Below are positions 1 through 12,675 of a stretch of 64,000 bases of DNA, one piece after another. The notes under the pieces are model-generated. The model was not told the origin of the DNA. It made no database searches and was given only the letters and a program-made list of their open reading frames with translations. The position numbers were made by a program, and so were the translations under genes. Position 1 is the stretch's first letter, and each line of letters starts with the position of its first letter. Origin of the DNA: Tetrahymena thermophila SB210 (Eukaryota; Ciliophora; Oligohymenophorea; Hymenostomatida; Tetrahymenidae); contig NW_002476413.1 of NCBI RefSeq assembly GCF_000189635.1, positions 1,013,501-1,077,500 of the forward strand. Direction: 5' to 3'.

Positions 1-1135
1 TCATTCTATATTTTTAAAAGAAAATACTGAATATTAGTCGTAAATAGAGTGTCTTTTGCGAAGATGTTACTCCTTCAAATAAGTCTACTCTTGAAATAAA
101 ACTTTAGCCTAACTGAAGATGAACTAAATCTAAAATATAATGTTTTAAAATAACAACCTGCTTGATATAAAATCTTATTAAATGTTTATTAGCTTCAAAA
201 AATTTATTTATTTTTAGCTAACTATATATACAAGGTGGATTATCAAAGTTTGTTTACCTGTTTAAGATTTGAAATCTTATTTACTATAACTGAAAGTTAT
301 ATTTTTAAAATGCTCTCATCATAAGTACTTCAAAACTATATATATACATAATAAATTAAATGAATGAATGAATCAATGAATAACTTACTAACTAATTGAG
401 ACTTTATAACTTCTTGTAAATTTACTATTAATTTTAGCAGATATTTATTTTTCATATTTATAGTATGATTAATAATCTTTATTATATTTACTTTAATTAA
501 TACAATCATGCATATATAAATTACTATTTTTCTATATTATCTATCTTAATTCTGCAAAAAATAATAATTCATTTATTTATTAGCTAGATTTAATAAATGT
601 GAATAGCTTTTTTAATTCAAATATGTCTGAAAATGTATCAAACGAAATTAATTAAAATTAAAAGTTAATTTAAAATATAATTTAGAGTTAAAATACTCTT
701 GTTTTTAAAATTCTTAGTGATATTATTAAAATTTTTATATTTAATTAATTAAAATAAATAAGAAATATTGAGCATACTTAATTTGTAATTTCTTTTTTTA
801 CATTTCAACAAAAAATAACTTAGTAAAAGGATCATTCATAATTCTCCTTTAATACAAATAAAATTTTATAAAAATTGATACTTTTTAGATAGATTTTATA
901 TTTATAATTTTTATTTGTTGTCATTAATTCATCATTTATTTATTCACTGTTTCTAGCTCAAGTATTTAGCTAATAAGATCTAATTGTTTATTATTATCTT
1001 CATATGACTAAATAAATTGTTCATTTTTTTATTAAAACTTTAATCTTGGTTAGAAAAAGTAGGAATTTAACACTGTGTTGATATAAAAAATTTCTTTGAA
1101 AGCATTTTTTCTCTTCAACACCTCTTTAAGTAGAT
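1..1135. other. AT-rich spacer, left edge
   Basis: No supported gene. The stretch lies 3' of the minus-strand gene that stops at 1136 and holds short simple repeats (TGAATGAATGAATCAATGAA around 360) and A/T runs. A gene fragment entering from the left edge cannot be excluded. Confidence 0.5.
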
Positions 1136-2755
1136 TCAAATATATAAATCTAATTTTTAGCTGCTTTATTTTATTATTCTTAATGGCCATGCAAGCTTGT
1201 CTGATACCAATATAACCTTATGTTTTTTATTAATCATCACTTTGATTATTACTTACAACGCACATACCTTAGATTATTAATCCATCTATAAACTATTTTT
1301 ATTTAAAATGATTTAATAGAATTTATTTTTAATAAAATTTACTTATTCTGATTATTATCCAAAGTGTTTCTCTACGTTACTTAGATATTATTCACATAAT
1401 TACGTTGCTTTTTATAAATTAGTTAACGCAAATTGCAATACAATAATATGGACTTGGGTCTCATAATAGAGACGTGTTTTTATTTTGTTCTTCTTTTCCA
1501 TTTCTTATTAGTTTGTATTTAAAATTTTCAAAGCACTCTTGAAATCATTTTCTTCTATTAATTATATTGCTTTTAAGTTTAATGCCTTCCATACCAACTC
1601 ATTTTCTTCGTCTACGGATTTAGATAAAATCTTTTAATCATTTAAAAATAAATTTAATTTCAAAATAACATATTTATTCTAATTTACTTCAAAACAAGAA
1701 TTCAGACTCTGGATAGAATCAAAATGCTTTCCTATTTGGTTCTATATTAAACTGTCATAATAATATAGCAAACACTAATAAACAGGATTTTTATTTTCAG
1801 AATTTTCGAGAATCTATTGCATTTATAAAACTCTAGTTTAGGCTAAGTCTAAATCAGCTGTATACTAGCAAATATCGATAGATGCTTAATAAAATAAGAA
1901 GCAGAGCTAAGGATGAGTGTCAGCTAAGCCTTTTTCATCAATTAATTTTTCACATTTTTGTATATTCTCTTAAGCAAGAGCTATCTGCTAAAGTTCTACT
2001 TATAATTTTATCTTCAATACATAAATTTCTACTAACAAAGAAATGAAATCAAAATTTGTTTCATCTTGACTAATAATTTATTCAATTACTGCATCAGCTT
2101 ATAAAATTGTATTTAAGCTCTCTTATAATTCATAGGTCTAAAAATAGAGCTTACTCTCAAGTAAAATATGTTTTAATACTTACAATTAGCTCATTTTTCC
2201 CTATTCTTTATATTCTTTAAGCTCCTCTATAATTTCGAAAGCTTCATCCCCATTTTTATTAGGACTTATCAATTATACGCTCGCGAGGTCAAGTTTAAAA
2301 GAAATTAATTCACTTTATAAAAAATTAACATCTAACTGTTCAATTTCATCATTTTTAAAATGATCTTATTTCTATTTAGAAAGTTAATCTGTTAGGTAAG
2401 CTATGCAATCTTCATACAAAGTTACTGCTTCTTCATAATCTCTTTTCAATATCAAATACTAGCATAATTTTCTATAGTCTACTTAAAAATCTTTATAAAA
2501 TTCTAATTTCTCATATTTTTCTTTAGTTTTGATAATTTTAATTTATGTTAAAACCATTTGATTATAATTGCATTTTCTGATATATCCGTTTAACTATTTC
2601 TAAAAGTCTTACAATTTCTTCTCTGGGCTGCCAAATCTACTAAACTAAAACTATGGTACTAACTATAATTAGAATCTTTTACATAACTACTATTAATTTC
2701 TTTAATTATGCTAAAGAAGCTAGAAAAAGCTAAAATTTTTAAATAGATTTTTCAT
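1136..2755 (-). CDS. TPR-like helical protein, possibly mitochondrial
   Basis: This is one uninterrupted frame of 540 codons read with TAA/TAG as Gln, ending at TGA (complement of 1136-1138). The product is 539 residues. The start at 2755 is preceded by AAA and is the first ATG of the frame. The N-terminus (MKNLFKNFSFFQLLQHNQRN) is rich in Lys/Arg, Phe and Gln without early acidic residues, which resembles a mitochondrial presequence. From about residue 100 on, the protein is a series of amphipathic helices with TPR-type pairs, for example YLILKRDYEEAVTLYEDCI and later ALNLKAIQLIEENDFKSAL. The family match is by pattern only, and function is unknown. Such proteins normally act as scaffolds. 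It is divergent from the next gene, so 2756-4251 probably holds both promoters. I am sure of the coding frame and unsure of the TPR label. Confidence 0.8.
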
Positions 2756-4251
2756 TTTATAGCTAAATTTGTTACTTATTAATTAAAATTGAAAACTAAG
2801 TTAAGATCTGATTAATTTCAATAATTTTAATAAAGAGATATTAACTTAATTTTAAATACTTTTGAAGTTGATTAAAAATAATTATTTAAGAAAGGCTTCC
2901 TCTGAAGCATCTCAATTTATTTTTGTATTTAAGAGTTTTAAACTAGATTTAATCAAAAATTAATTAAATGAAAGATCAATTATTTTTATTTATTCTAATT
3001 CATAAGTATAAATTTAATTAAATTTCAAATGATTAATATCTAAAGCAAATTTAAAATTATCATTCAAATTATTTTTTTATAATTAAGTTAAGTTAATAAT
3101 AGCAATCACATTAAATAAATTGTTTAATTTTAAATTTTAGATCTAAATTAAGATAATATTACCAAAGATATAATATAAAAACATTCATTAAATCATATAT
3201 TTATTTCACAAAATTTTCAAGAGGCTAATATCTTTTTTAAATGTAAAGGATAGTATTATTTGTTTAGATGAAAATTTTTAAGGATTTTGGCTTTATTGGC
3301 TAGTATTTTTTCACAAACAATTTAGATCTAAATGAAAAGTGATTCAATAGCTAATAATTAACTTCAAAAAAAGTGAAAATAAATATTTTTGTAAACATAA
3401 TTCAGAAAGAAAAATCATTTTCAATAAATTTTATTTTATTTCTCATCTAAATTTTTACAAATATGTTTAAGCATTTAATTTTTATATTTTAAGAGATAAT
3501 CTTTTTGACAAATTATTTCAAAAATAATTTTTAAGAATGCTAAAGTACAAAGCCGCTATTATATTTACAATTTATTTTATCTGAAAATTCTAAAATTGAA
3601 AATTAGATTTTTCAAGAAGAAAAATATCTTTTAATGTTTAGAAGTTTCATTTATTTATTTGTAATAAAACAATTGAATTATCTTGAGAAAGATTATTATT
3701 AAAGAAATATTATTTATAGGTGATAATTATTATTCTTTAGAAATATTAAATTAAAGAAATTTGAGGACAAAATAGAGTTGTTTGCTTTGAAAGAGGATTA
3801 TTTTTATCATGGTTGGCTATAAATGAATTTTATTAATATTTATTATTAATTAAAATCATCATAAATTTTATTTGGTAAGGTATTGCGCAAATTAATAATT
3901 AGGATTTTGATTGGTTGAAAACTCAGAAAATTATAAATCTATCAAAATGTTTTGAAAAAAGATAATTTATCAATAATAAATAAAGGAAAGATCCAATAAC
4001 ATACGATTATATTTCAAAGATATTCAATATTTTTTGAGTTATTCAATTTATCGTCTGAATGCATTTATTTATTTATTTATTTGTATGAATCAAATTTTAT
4101 CTTATAAACAACTAATTGCTTATCAAGCAGCGTTAGTTAGTAAGTATTCTTTAGAAAATAATTAAAAATCTTCAAAATAATTAATTTAATAAGTTTTTCA
4201 AGACAATTAAAAATCTAAAAAATCAACTAAATATTAGATAGATAAAGCAAA
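2756..4251. other. Divergent intergenic region
   Basis: No gene seen on either strand. It separates two divergent genes and should contain both promoters. It is dominated by A/T runs, with an ATTTATTTATTTATTTATTT tract near 4065. Confidence 0.5.
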
Positions 4252-5553
4252 ATGATATACGATTATAACTCAACTGAAGAGGTTTAGGTTTTAGAAGAAA
4301 AGTTAAAGTCTTATCAATTCCCTTATTGCTCCAAAGGTGGTGATCACACAGCACATTAACTTAATAAAGTATTATTTAGGATTTATTTCAATGAAACTGC
4401 AGTTTCAACAAATTGTCATTTGCAAATAGAACTGCTATAATAAATGGTTTGAAATTTATTATTTACTTCTATTAAAAATAGTTCTGTATTGATACTAAGT
4501 GCAGAAAAGATCAAATTCTTGAACCTCATTGCATTATTTGTGAAGAATACAGAACTCACAACACCCCAACCCACGTTACTAAGCCTTTAAAGTTGGCCAT
4601 CAGAGATTTGATTACTTAAGTATGTGAAACAGAAGAAGACAAAAAAGTGGAAGATGAAATCGAAATTAACCTATTGAAAATTGCTTAAGATTACAAGGTA
4701 ATATAAAAATACAATAGAAATTGTTAAATATTGTTATTGTTTTATTTAGCTTTAAATAAATAAATATTTCTTATTTTTTGAGATTTGATATTCATTGTAT
4801 TTTAGATCAAAATGAATGTAAATGATAATCAGATTCATTAATTTTATGTAAAAAAAGGCTTTAGCAGATAAACTTTATAAGCTTTCAGATGATGCCTATG
4901 CAAGTTTAGACATTTATCGTTTAACTATGAGCAAAGAAAGCCCTAAGAAGAGAGAAGTCAGATAGATTCTTTATGAGCTACTTTCAAATGAATAGGAAAC
5001 CAATTTAAGAACATGCTTGAAAAAGCTTGTTCCTTTGACTATGATAGACAGAGGAACATTGATAGTTACAGATGAAGTAAATATGTCAATAAAAAGAGCT
5101 GTTGAATCTAATAGCGATAAGTATATTTAAATTATGCGTGACTCACTTCGTAGACTTTCTTAGTTAACTGAGAGTCTCTTAGAAATCAGCATCCTTGAAG
5201 GTTATGAAGAAATGAATGGCAATCTCAAAGCAGAAGATATGGACGGTTATGAAACATTCAATAGTACCACATAGAATGGTAATGGTGCTTAATAACAATC
5301 AAACGGAGCTTCTTCTCCTGATAAAAATCAGACTTAAAAGAGAGAAAGAAGAAAAAAAAATCTAGAAGAAAAAAGAGTATTCTTAGAAAAGGAAATAGAA
5401 TAGCATATAGTCAAATGCAATAATAAAAATTGCGAAGAAGTAAAGCCGAACAAAGGAATAGGTTCGTGGAGAATTACAGATTGCTATTATGGTAGAAAAC
5501 TTAATGAGGAATGGTTAAAAGTGTTAAATCATCTTCAATATGAAGCACATTGA
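4252..5553 (+). CDS. Cys/His-rich (zinc-binding-like) unknown protein
   Basis: The start ATG at 4252 follows AAAGCAAA. The best model is exon 4252-4446, a 35-nt intron 4447-4481, exon 4482-4697, a longer intron, and a last exon 4858-5553 ending in TGA. The last acceptor is uncertain: either a single intron to 4857, or a 12-nt micro-exon (4805-4816) followed by a 40-nt intron. The N-terminal half carries spaced Cys/His (YCSKGGDHTAH, then FCIDTKCRKD and PHCIICEEYRTH), suggestive of a zinc finger. The middle is helical (LSQLTESLLEISILEGYEEM). Then follow a basic stretch (KRERRKKNLEEKR) and a second Cys pair, HIVKCNNKNCEEVKPNKG. I do not recognise the family. Coding is well supported by the long TGA-free frame and by the clean phases of the first intron. 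Confidence 0.7.
4447..4481 (+). other. 35-nt intron
   Basis: GT..AG interval that removes an in-frame TGA and joins two coding frames in phase 0. It is very short for this type of genome; an intron of identical length is inferred at 54737-54771. Confidence 0.55.
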
Positions 5554-6590
5554 ATATTTTGTCTTTGTTCTAAATATATATTAATATTTTTAATTAAATC
5601 AATATAAATTAATAAATTTTTAATTACTTCTTCGTTCTTTTTAGTTAAATTTTAATTTTATTAATAATTAATTGCTAAAATTCCATAAAATTTCCACTAA
5701 AATTTCTTATTTAAATTTATTTTCTGTTAAAAATAATAAAATATTTGTTTTAAATTTAGAATAACCAATAATCACGAAAACTAGTTCATTATTAATAAAA
5801 AAGTTTATTGTCAAGCAATATTAAAAATTATTTAAATTATTGTTGATTGCAGATATTTTAAATTACTGAGTTTATCAACCTTAAATTTGATAAATATTAG
5901 AATTGCTATAATAAAAGACATAAATTTGATAAAAAAACAGGGTATTTAATTTAGCTTATTTGAGAAATACTTAAAATCTTAAAGTTTCTGATTTAAAAAA
6001 TATATTTTTGCATTCAATTTATTCCTTAAAAATACCCACCCAAAATTTACTTTGTTTATTTGTTAAAACTTTGATGGATTAAAGTTATTTTACAGAAAAC
6101 GTTTATTTATCAAATATAAATTATTCTATTAATAAAGACTATTTATTACCTTACATTAAAATTGCTATTTTATATTTTTTTATTGAGTGAAATTGATAAA
6201 AAAACAATATTTAGATTATTATTAACAATTATATAGCAATAATTACAGGTCATAAATAACTTCATTTTAATTGTAAGATGTCTATAGCATCACATTTTAT
6301 GTTAACTAAAAAATTAGAAGTACTATACTTAGTCTGTCATTTTTAATCATTAATTAGCTTTGAGTGACAGCATTAAAGAAGATTTAATATTTAAAGTATC
6401 CTACTTAAAATTATTATAGAAATTAAACTAGTAGAAAAGTTAAATAGTAATTACCCATTAATTATCTAAATTGTCTATCCTAAAAATTAAGCCAAAGAGG
6501 ATTGTATTGTTCTAATCTCACTGATTATCTACATAATAAAAAACTTATAAATTAAATTTTATAGTAAGTAGAAAGCATAATTTAGCAAAA
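5554..6590. other. AT-rich spacer
   Basis: Nothing coding is supported. It contains the 5' flank of the TMEM43-like gene and a weak inverted pair CTGTCA/TGACAG around 6330-6370. A 29-codon ATG frame near 6280 is too short to call. Confidence 0.45.
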
Positions 6591-8570
6591 ATGAAAGCTA
6601 TTATTTTTATTTTTTTACTTTTCGTCATAGGAAAATGTCAAGAAAACTCTAAGCCATCTTTAACGCAACAGTAACAACTCTAATAAGAAAATTAGTATGC
6701 TTAAACCAAGCAGAAGTTTTTAAGCATTGAAAAATAAAAGATTTCAGATGAAAATAGTCAAAATAATTTGCAATAATTTAAAAATAATGAATAGCAAATA
6801 ATTAAAACTACAAAGTTAGTTGAAGAGTCAAGCTCAGATAAAGAAAAAGAATAAAGCACAAGTTAAAAAATAGAAAAGGAAATAGAATTTTCATTACTTT
6901 TTATTGCTGGATTGCTTTCAGCAGCATTAGGCATTAGCTTTGAGTGGAAGAATGAAGTATATTACACTAGGTATTTAAAACTCTTAGATATGATTAAAAA
7001 CAGATGCAAAACTTAAGATTTTGCAGAGGGAGATTTAATCTTCCTGAGTGGAAAGATAAATTATAACTATAATCTATCTGATCCATTATTTAATTTGAAT
7101 ATAGAAAAAGCTGTTAAAATAAAACGAAGCATATATATGGTTCAATATGATGAAAAAAATAAGACAGAAGATGAATACGATGAAAATGGCAACTTAAAAA
7201 TAAGAACTATAGCTAAATCCCCTCGAGCTAATAAAAATAATTATGTTAAGAAGTGGATAAGCTACAGAGTTCCAATTCTAAACTTTAAAGATTAAGACAA
7301 GATTTAAAAATCTCAAAAATACTGTAAATTTATTGCTGAGAGTGATACATTCTTAATAAATAAAATTTCCCTCTCTTTGCCTAACAATTCACCAAATTTA
7401 GCTCCTATAAACTAACCAGGAACTCCAAAAGTTGGCAGTTCCATCCTTAATTTTAGCAACGCTACCAATAATTAGAATGAAGGCATGAATAAATCTTAAA
7501 AATTTCGCTCAAGCTTGAAAAGTCTACTTCCAAACTCAAATACTGGTGTTTAGTAAGGTAGTATGACTGCTCCTAATGCAACATCTCAGTAAAAACTATT
7601 TCGCCAAAACTCAAACTAAAGCAATTCACATAATACTGGTAAAATCATGATAACAGATCTTTCTTGCTTTGATGACTTTGCAGTATAACCTTTCAACTAT
7701 AATCTACTAACAAATAATGAAAAGGAGTTAATAACTAACAAAATTGAAGACTTACATCGCTTAAAAGCAGCTTTTGAAGATCAAATATTTGACACCTATG
7801 TGATGTTCAAGGATGACGAAGTAATAATTAGCAGAAAATAAGATTTCAAAATGCATTTAGGTGATAATAAAATGCAGCATGATTTTGTTTATGCAGACGA
7901 AATCAGTATCATAGGTAAGCTAGGAAGCAATAACACACTTATTCCCTATTATACTATAGAAGAAAACAATGAAGATATAGAATTAGATGATATGGATGAT
8001 GAAAATAACTCTCCATTACTCAGAAAAAGACATAAAAAAATACCTTTATTAGACCTAAAATCAAATCTTCTTTCTACGAACAACCATCAAAGTTAAGAGA
8101 GTGGTTTTATGTAAAGCAGCAATGAAAGAATAAGGTATAACAATAATGAATCTACATGCACATACTACTTTTGTTATATTCCACGCTTAATGAAAACAAT
8201 ATTTGCATTTGATGACAAAGTTTACTGGGCAGTTGATCGAGTAGTAAAATTAGATTAATTTTTGCAAATCAAAAAGGAGCAGTTTTCCAAATTAGTCAAA
8301 ATTTGCAGGTATATCTCTTTACTATTTATGTTCTTAGGAGTCTATCTTAGTATTCTACCAATTTTAAATGCATTTGGAATTATAAATGCTGAGAATCTAG
8401 AAAAGAAATCCTCATTTATTACTTAAATTCTTGTTGTTTTAATGTTAACTATTTCAGTCTTTCTATCAACAGCTTTTCCTATATATGCTGCTTATAGGAT
8501 ACATTAAGGTATAATTCTTTTAGTTCTTTCTCTCGGACTACTTTACTTATCTCGTGTAATTTCCAACTGA
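6591..8570 (+). CDS. TMEM43/LUMA-family-like membrane protein
   Basis: Intronless frame of 660 codons (659 residues), ATG at 6591 after GCAAAA, TGA at 8568. Residues 1-19 are a hydrophobic signal peptide ending near GKCQENSK. A Gln-rich linker follows, then a membrane segment at about 100-118 (SLLFIAGLLSAALGISFEW). The C-terminus has three further membrane segments (about 574-595, 610-635, 641-658). Between lie features of TMEM43: an early DFAEGDLIFLSGKI strand, the R-x(3)-M-x-Q-Y block (IKRSIYMVQYDEKN) followed by YVKKWISYRVP, a late KLGSNNTLIPYYT strand, and a basic-residue run into the first C-terminal helix (LVKICRYISLLFMFLGVY). In animals TMEM43 sits in the ER and inner nuclear membrane, with its central region in the lumen. 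The copy here is longer than the ~400-residue animal protein because of a poorly conserved Ser/Asn/Gln-rich insert (about residues 275-350). Assignment is by order of motifs, not by search. Confidence 0.72.
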
Positions 8571-9105
8571 TAAACTATCAAAATTCATAATACAAAATTA
8601 TTTATATGTAAATTATATATAACCTTTAATCAAGCATGTTTTACTTCTACTAAATACTAAATATAACTCTAAACTGTTTTCTAAATCGCACAGGCATACA
8701 ATTTCAATTTAAAATCTATATAAAAAAATCAAAAATTTAAATTTTTTATATAATTATGAACTAATTAATTTTATTTTTACTATTGAATATTAATTATTTA
8801 TTTTAAAATATTATGAAACAATTGCTTAATTTTGCTTTGAGCAAACAAAAATTTTAAAGCGAATAAAATTAATTAAAAATAAAAAGTTAAAATTAATTAA
8901 AAACTCAACTAAATAAAAATAAAATATTTTTTAAGAACAAATAAATAATCATAAAAGAATATTTTTTAATTTTCAATTGTAAAAATAAAAATTAAAAGAA
9001 TATTTAAAAAGTAAGGAATCATAAATTAGTCACAATCAATCAAGATAATAAAAAATAAAATTTAAAAAAAACAAATTTAGTTTGTTAGTTAACTTGTTAT
9101 ATAAT
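8571..9105. other. Convergent 3' spacer
   Basis: Shared 3' flank of the TMEM43-like gene (+) and paralog 1 (-). Almost pure A/T, no gene. Its paralog-proximal part resembles the 3' flanks of paralogs 2 and 3, so the duplications extended past the stop codons. Confidence 0.5.
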
Positions 9106-12100
9106 TCAATAAGTAAAATTTTATAAAACGACTAATCTGTTTAGCTTAATAAATTTAATGTTATTAGAAATTTAAGGCTAAATCTAAATGGTATTAATGT
9201 TATTTTTATTTTATTTTAATTGAATGTAAATTTGTTATATATATTCTTCACACATGTTATGAACTCTAATAAAAAACAGACTATTTTTTTCTTTTAAGTT
9301 AAAATAATCTTCTTAGGATATAAGTTCATTTAAAGTGCTTTCACATTAAACAAATTGAATTCCTAAGTAATTCAGATTTTTAAATCTTCTGATTAGTTAA
9401 TAGTAAGCTTTGTTAGAAAATGTACTTAAACATCTAGAATCATCAATAAAGTTTAGTTCTTTTTAGATGGTGTATTTATAGTACTATATATATGTAAACT
9501 AAAATAAAGCAGCTTAATCTAAGTTACAATTAAAATTGTAATTATCACATTTTTAGCAATAAATATTTTATTTCATATTCAAGGTATCCATGGTATACAC
9601 TTTTTATATCTCAGTGAATATTTCATCTAATAAAATTTAATCAATTTAGGCTTGGTTATTAATACAATTCAAATATTAGCCAATTTATTTTTTAATTATT
9701 TTTTTTAATATTTATATTTCTTGCTCATTTAAAATATAAGAAAATAAATTTCTACCATCTGAATTTAGATTAATAGACTTTGCTAAATTGTCTTAATTCT
9801 AGTTTTAAAATAATGAAATTTGCAAAATTGATTGCGTGCTAAATATAGCCTAATTATTTTACTGACACTTATTATTAGTTTAATTTTAAATATTTAACCC
9901 ATTAAAATAGCTTTCCTAATTTTATGTATCATTTTGATTGGTTGTTGTGCTTAACAATTGCTAAGAAGGATTATTAAACAAGGATTAATTTTATTAACTA
10001 CTAAAAATTCCATCAGTTAATGACTTGATAGAGCCTTGATTATCACTATTTGGATTACTTTGATTATTGAATATATTTTCATTGTTAACAGAAATACTAA
10101 AAGTTTCTTTATTTAAAGTCTGGATAGAAATTTTATTATCATCGTTTTAATTGCTAAAAACACTACTAGTATTTTAATTGGCTATAGAGCTAAACAGTGA
10201 CTAAGGAGGATTATTAAATAAAGATTAATTTTATTAACCAATAAAAATTCCATCATTTAATGGAGTGATAGAACTTTATTTATCTCCATTTTAATTGCTA
10301 AAAACACTTTAAGTATTTTAATTTGTCATCGAGCTAAATAGTGACTAAGAAGGATTATTAAATGAGGATAAATTTTATTAGCTACTAAAAATTTCATCAT
10401 TTAATAGCTTGATAGAATTTTGGTTTTCTCCATTTTAATTACTGAATATGATTTTATTTTAATTAGTAATAAAGTTAGATAATAGTTAAGAAGGTTTTTT
10501 TTCATTCTATGTTTTGAAAAGTTAAATGTAGTTAATAGGATAATTTGGAAATTTTTTTAAAATAGAATCATCAACAAACTTATCCTCTATATATATTTCT
10601 CTCTTTTAATCATATGACTTTTAATTTCTAAATATGATGCTTTCTTTTAGTCTACATCCAGATTTTAAGTCTAAAAATTTGATATCAAGTGAAGATTTTT
10701 TTAAAATATCGATGAGCTTAAGAAACTATTCTATTTTAATTTCATCAATTTATAGAGCTTAGCAACTCTATAAAAACATTGGTTTAAAACTAAACCCAAT
10801 TTCTTTTTCAAATTGGCTATTGAGATTTTTCAGTTGGTCAAAGAATAAATTGAATTTATTGATTTTTTATTCACTAATAAGCCAATCACCTTTTTCTAAT
10901 GAAAAGAAGTAGTCTAAAACATTTTTTGATATATAATCCTAATTTTTTTAATCAAAATTTAGAGAGCTTTTTCTTATAAACTCAATAGCTTGATGAATAA
11001 AATAATCATATTATGTAGTAAAATTATTTTTCTCATTTTTTATACTACTTCTGTTGCTGCTTGGAAATTCCCTAAAATAGTAGCAGCTATCAATTTTGAG
11101 TTTTTTTTATTAAGAATCATACTTGTAATTACAATTTATTTTAAGCTTAGCTAAAATAATAAAATTATTTATCATATCTTAAATTTCATCTACTTAAGTG
11201 AATTCGCATTAATTTAGCTCACCACAGAGATTTGAATTATTTACCTTTGATAAAATGTAAATACCTTGACTATTTGAAATAATTTCACTATTAATAATTG
11301 GATTAATAATTATCTTTGATTCATTACAAATTGAAATAGCTTCTTATATTTATTCATATATTTATCTTGCTTCTTCTTCCTCATCAAACTTATGACATAC
11401 AAAATTAAAACTATATTTTTTAAGTTTATTTTACTAGCAATAAGCAAAGAAATTATCCTCAAAATATAACTCAAAATAATCTTCAACTGCATTTAATTTA
11501 TCCAATATATGAGATTTTATTATTTCGAAATTAGACATAACTGCTTTCTATTTACTTTTTTCAATAAAATTCATCATTAAATTTGAATCTTAATTGAACT
11601 GTTATTTAGCATTTGAATATTTTTTGTTTGTGGGATTTATATTTATTTTTTATTTATTATTTCTACGCATGGACATATTACTGAATAAAATAGGATTTAC
11701 TGCATTTAATTTGACTTAAAATTATGAGTTTTCTTATTGTATAAATGCAAATTGTATTTGAAACTAGATTTTAGCTAATTAAAAATTATAATCTTCATCT
11801 TCATTTTCACATTAATAATATGACATAAATTATCTGATTAAGTTAACTGAATCAAATACAATTTATTAGTTAGTTTAGGAACTAGAATTTTAAAGATAGA
11901 AGTCTTCGTATTCTATGACATAAAATATCTTGTCTTCATCTAAGTAATAAGAATCAAAAACTTTCAGAATAAATGCTGGCCTGAATAAGCGTGAGCAAAT
12001 ATCAGCATATTTTTTTAAATGACCAACGAGCTCTTCAACATAGTCAGTTAAAAAAATTTCTAAGCATTTTTTTATGTTTTGTTTTTTGTCATAAACTTTA

Positions 12101-12291
12101 ATTTAGAGAAGTTCAACTTTTTCATCAGGCAGTTCACTGTTAATTTAGAGTTATCGAATTGAAAACACTTATTCCGTTTAGATTTTAAGATGACCTTTTT
12201 TCTCTTATAAATAATCTAATAATAATTTGATATCAGATTTGTGAAAATCTATAGATGTATCTCTAATTTTTTATTCAAATTGTTGTCTCAT
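9106..12291 (-). CDS. Asn/Gln-repeat protein, tandem paralog 1 (1061 aa)
   Basis: Single frame of 1062 codons, TGA at the complement of 9106-9108, start MRQQFEQKIRDTSIDFHKSD. The three neighbours at 9106, 13081 and 17514 share three regions. First is a ~600-residue N-terminal part with alternating helices and strands, including FILKVFDSYYLDEDKIFYVI, which faintly recalls a kinase N-lobe but shows no catalytic motifs. Second is a low-complexity repeat region starting near residue 597. Third is a ~300-residue C-terminal part with a conserved YCxKC pair followed by LDQAALFQFTYI. Here the repeat region has about four ~47-residue units of the type SLFNNPSQ / VFSNQNGDN / SSI..LNDGIFSSQQNQ. No signal peptide or membrane segment is seen. 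The family is not recognised. The intact frames of all three copies argue that they are functional. Confidence 0.85.
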
Positions 12292-12412
12292 TTGTGTTTT
12301 TTTATGCTTACTTTCTTTCCCTTATTTAATCTTTATTAATTTTTTGATTATTTAATGTTAATTTATAGAGACAGCTAATATCTTTTTTTATATAAGATTT
12401 ATCAGCATTACG

Positions 12413-12420
12413 GCGGGAAA
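12413..12420 (-). promoter_or_regulatory. E2F-like site upstream of paralog 1
   Basis: GCGGGAAA (TTTCCCGC on the other strand) fits the E2F consensus TTTSSCGC. It lies 122 nt upstream of the ATG. TATCAATATT begins exactly 36 nt further upstream of the GGG, a spacing repeated at paralogs 2 and 3. The functional role is inferred. Confidence 0.35.
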
Positions 12421-12597
12421 TTATCTTTTAAATTAATTTGCCAATATAAATATCAATATTACGATTGAAAATAATTTTAGACAACAAATAAAAATATGAT
12501 AAATTTAATAATCAAGATTAGTGGGAAATTAGTTTATCGGTTAATCTACCCAAATAAAAATCAGATTGAAAATAGTTTGATTCAACTAATAAATAAA

Positions 12598-12675
12598 AAT
12601 GTTTAGCACTTCCAGGTATTAAATTCATATGGATGTGGAAAAGTAAGAATTTAAATCCTGGATTTGCTAAACATT
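12598..12675. repeat. 78-nt near-perfect inverted repeat (hairpin)
   Basis: The two 29-nt arms match at 25 positions and enclose a 20-nt loop. The outer 11 bp are perfect (AATGTTTAGCA paired with TGCTAAACATT), then CCAGG/CCTGG and TTAAATTC/GAATTTAA. It is more GC-containing than its surroundings. It lacks tRNA arms and box A/B motifs. It could be a structured ncRNA, a small palindromic element or a 5' UTR structure of paralog 1, about 310 nt upstream of that start codon. Confidence 0.7.

Noticed and set aside
11700-12291. Protein kinase domain in the repeat-protein family
   Set aside because: A strand like FYVIEYEDF resembles a kinase hinge, but I found no glycine loop, HRD or DFG motif, so I do not claim even a pseudokinase.
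12598-12675. tRNA-like sequence (7-nt ends GTTTAGC / GCTAAAC)
   Set aside because: The ends pair like an acceptor stem, but there is no D arm, T arm (GTTCRA) or anticodon arm; pairing continues inward as one long stem.
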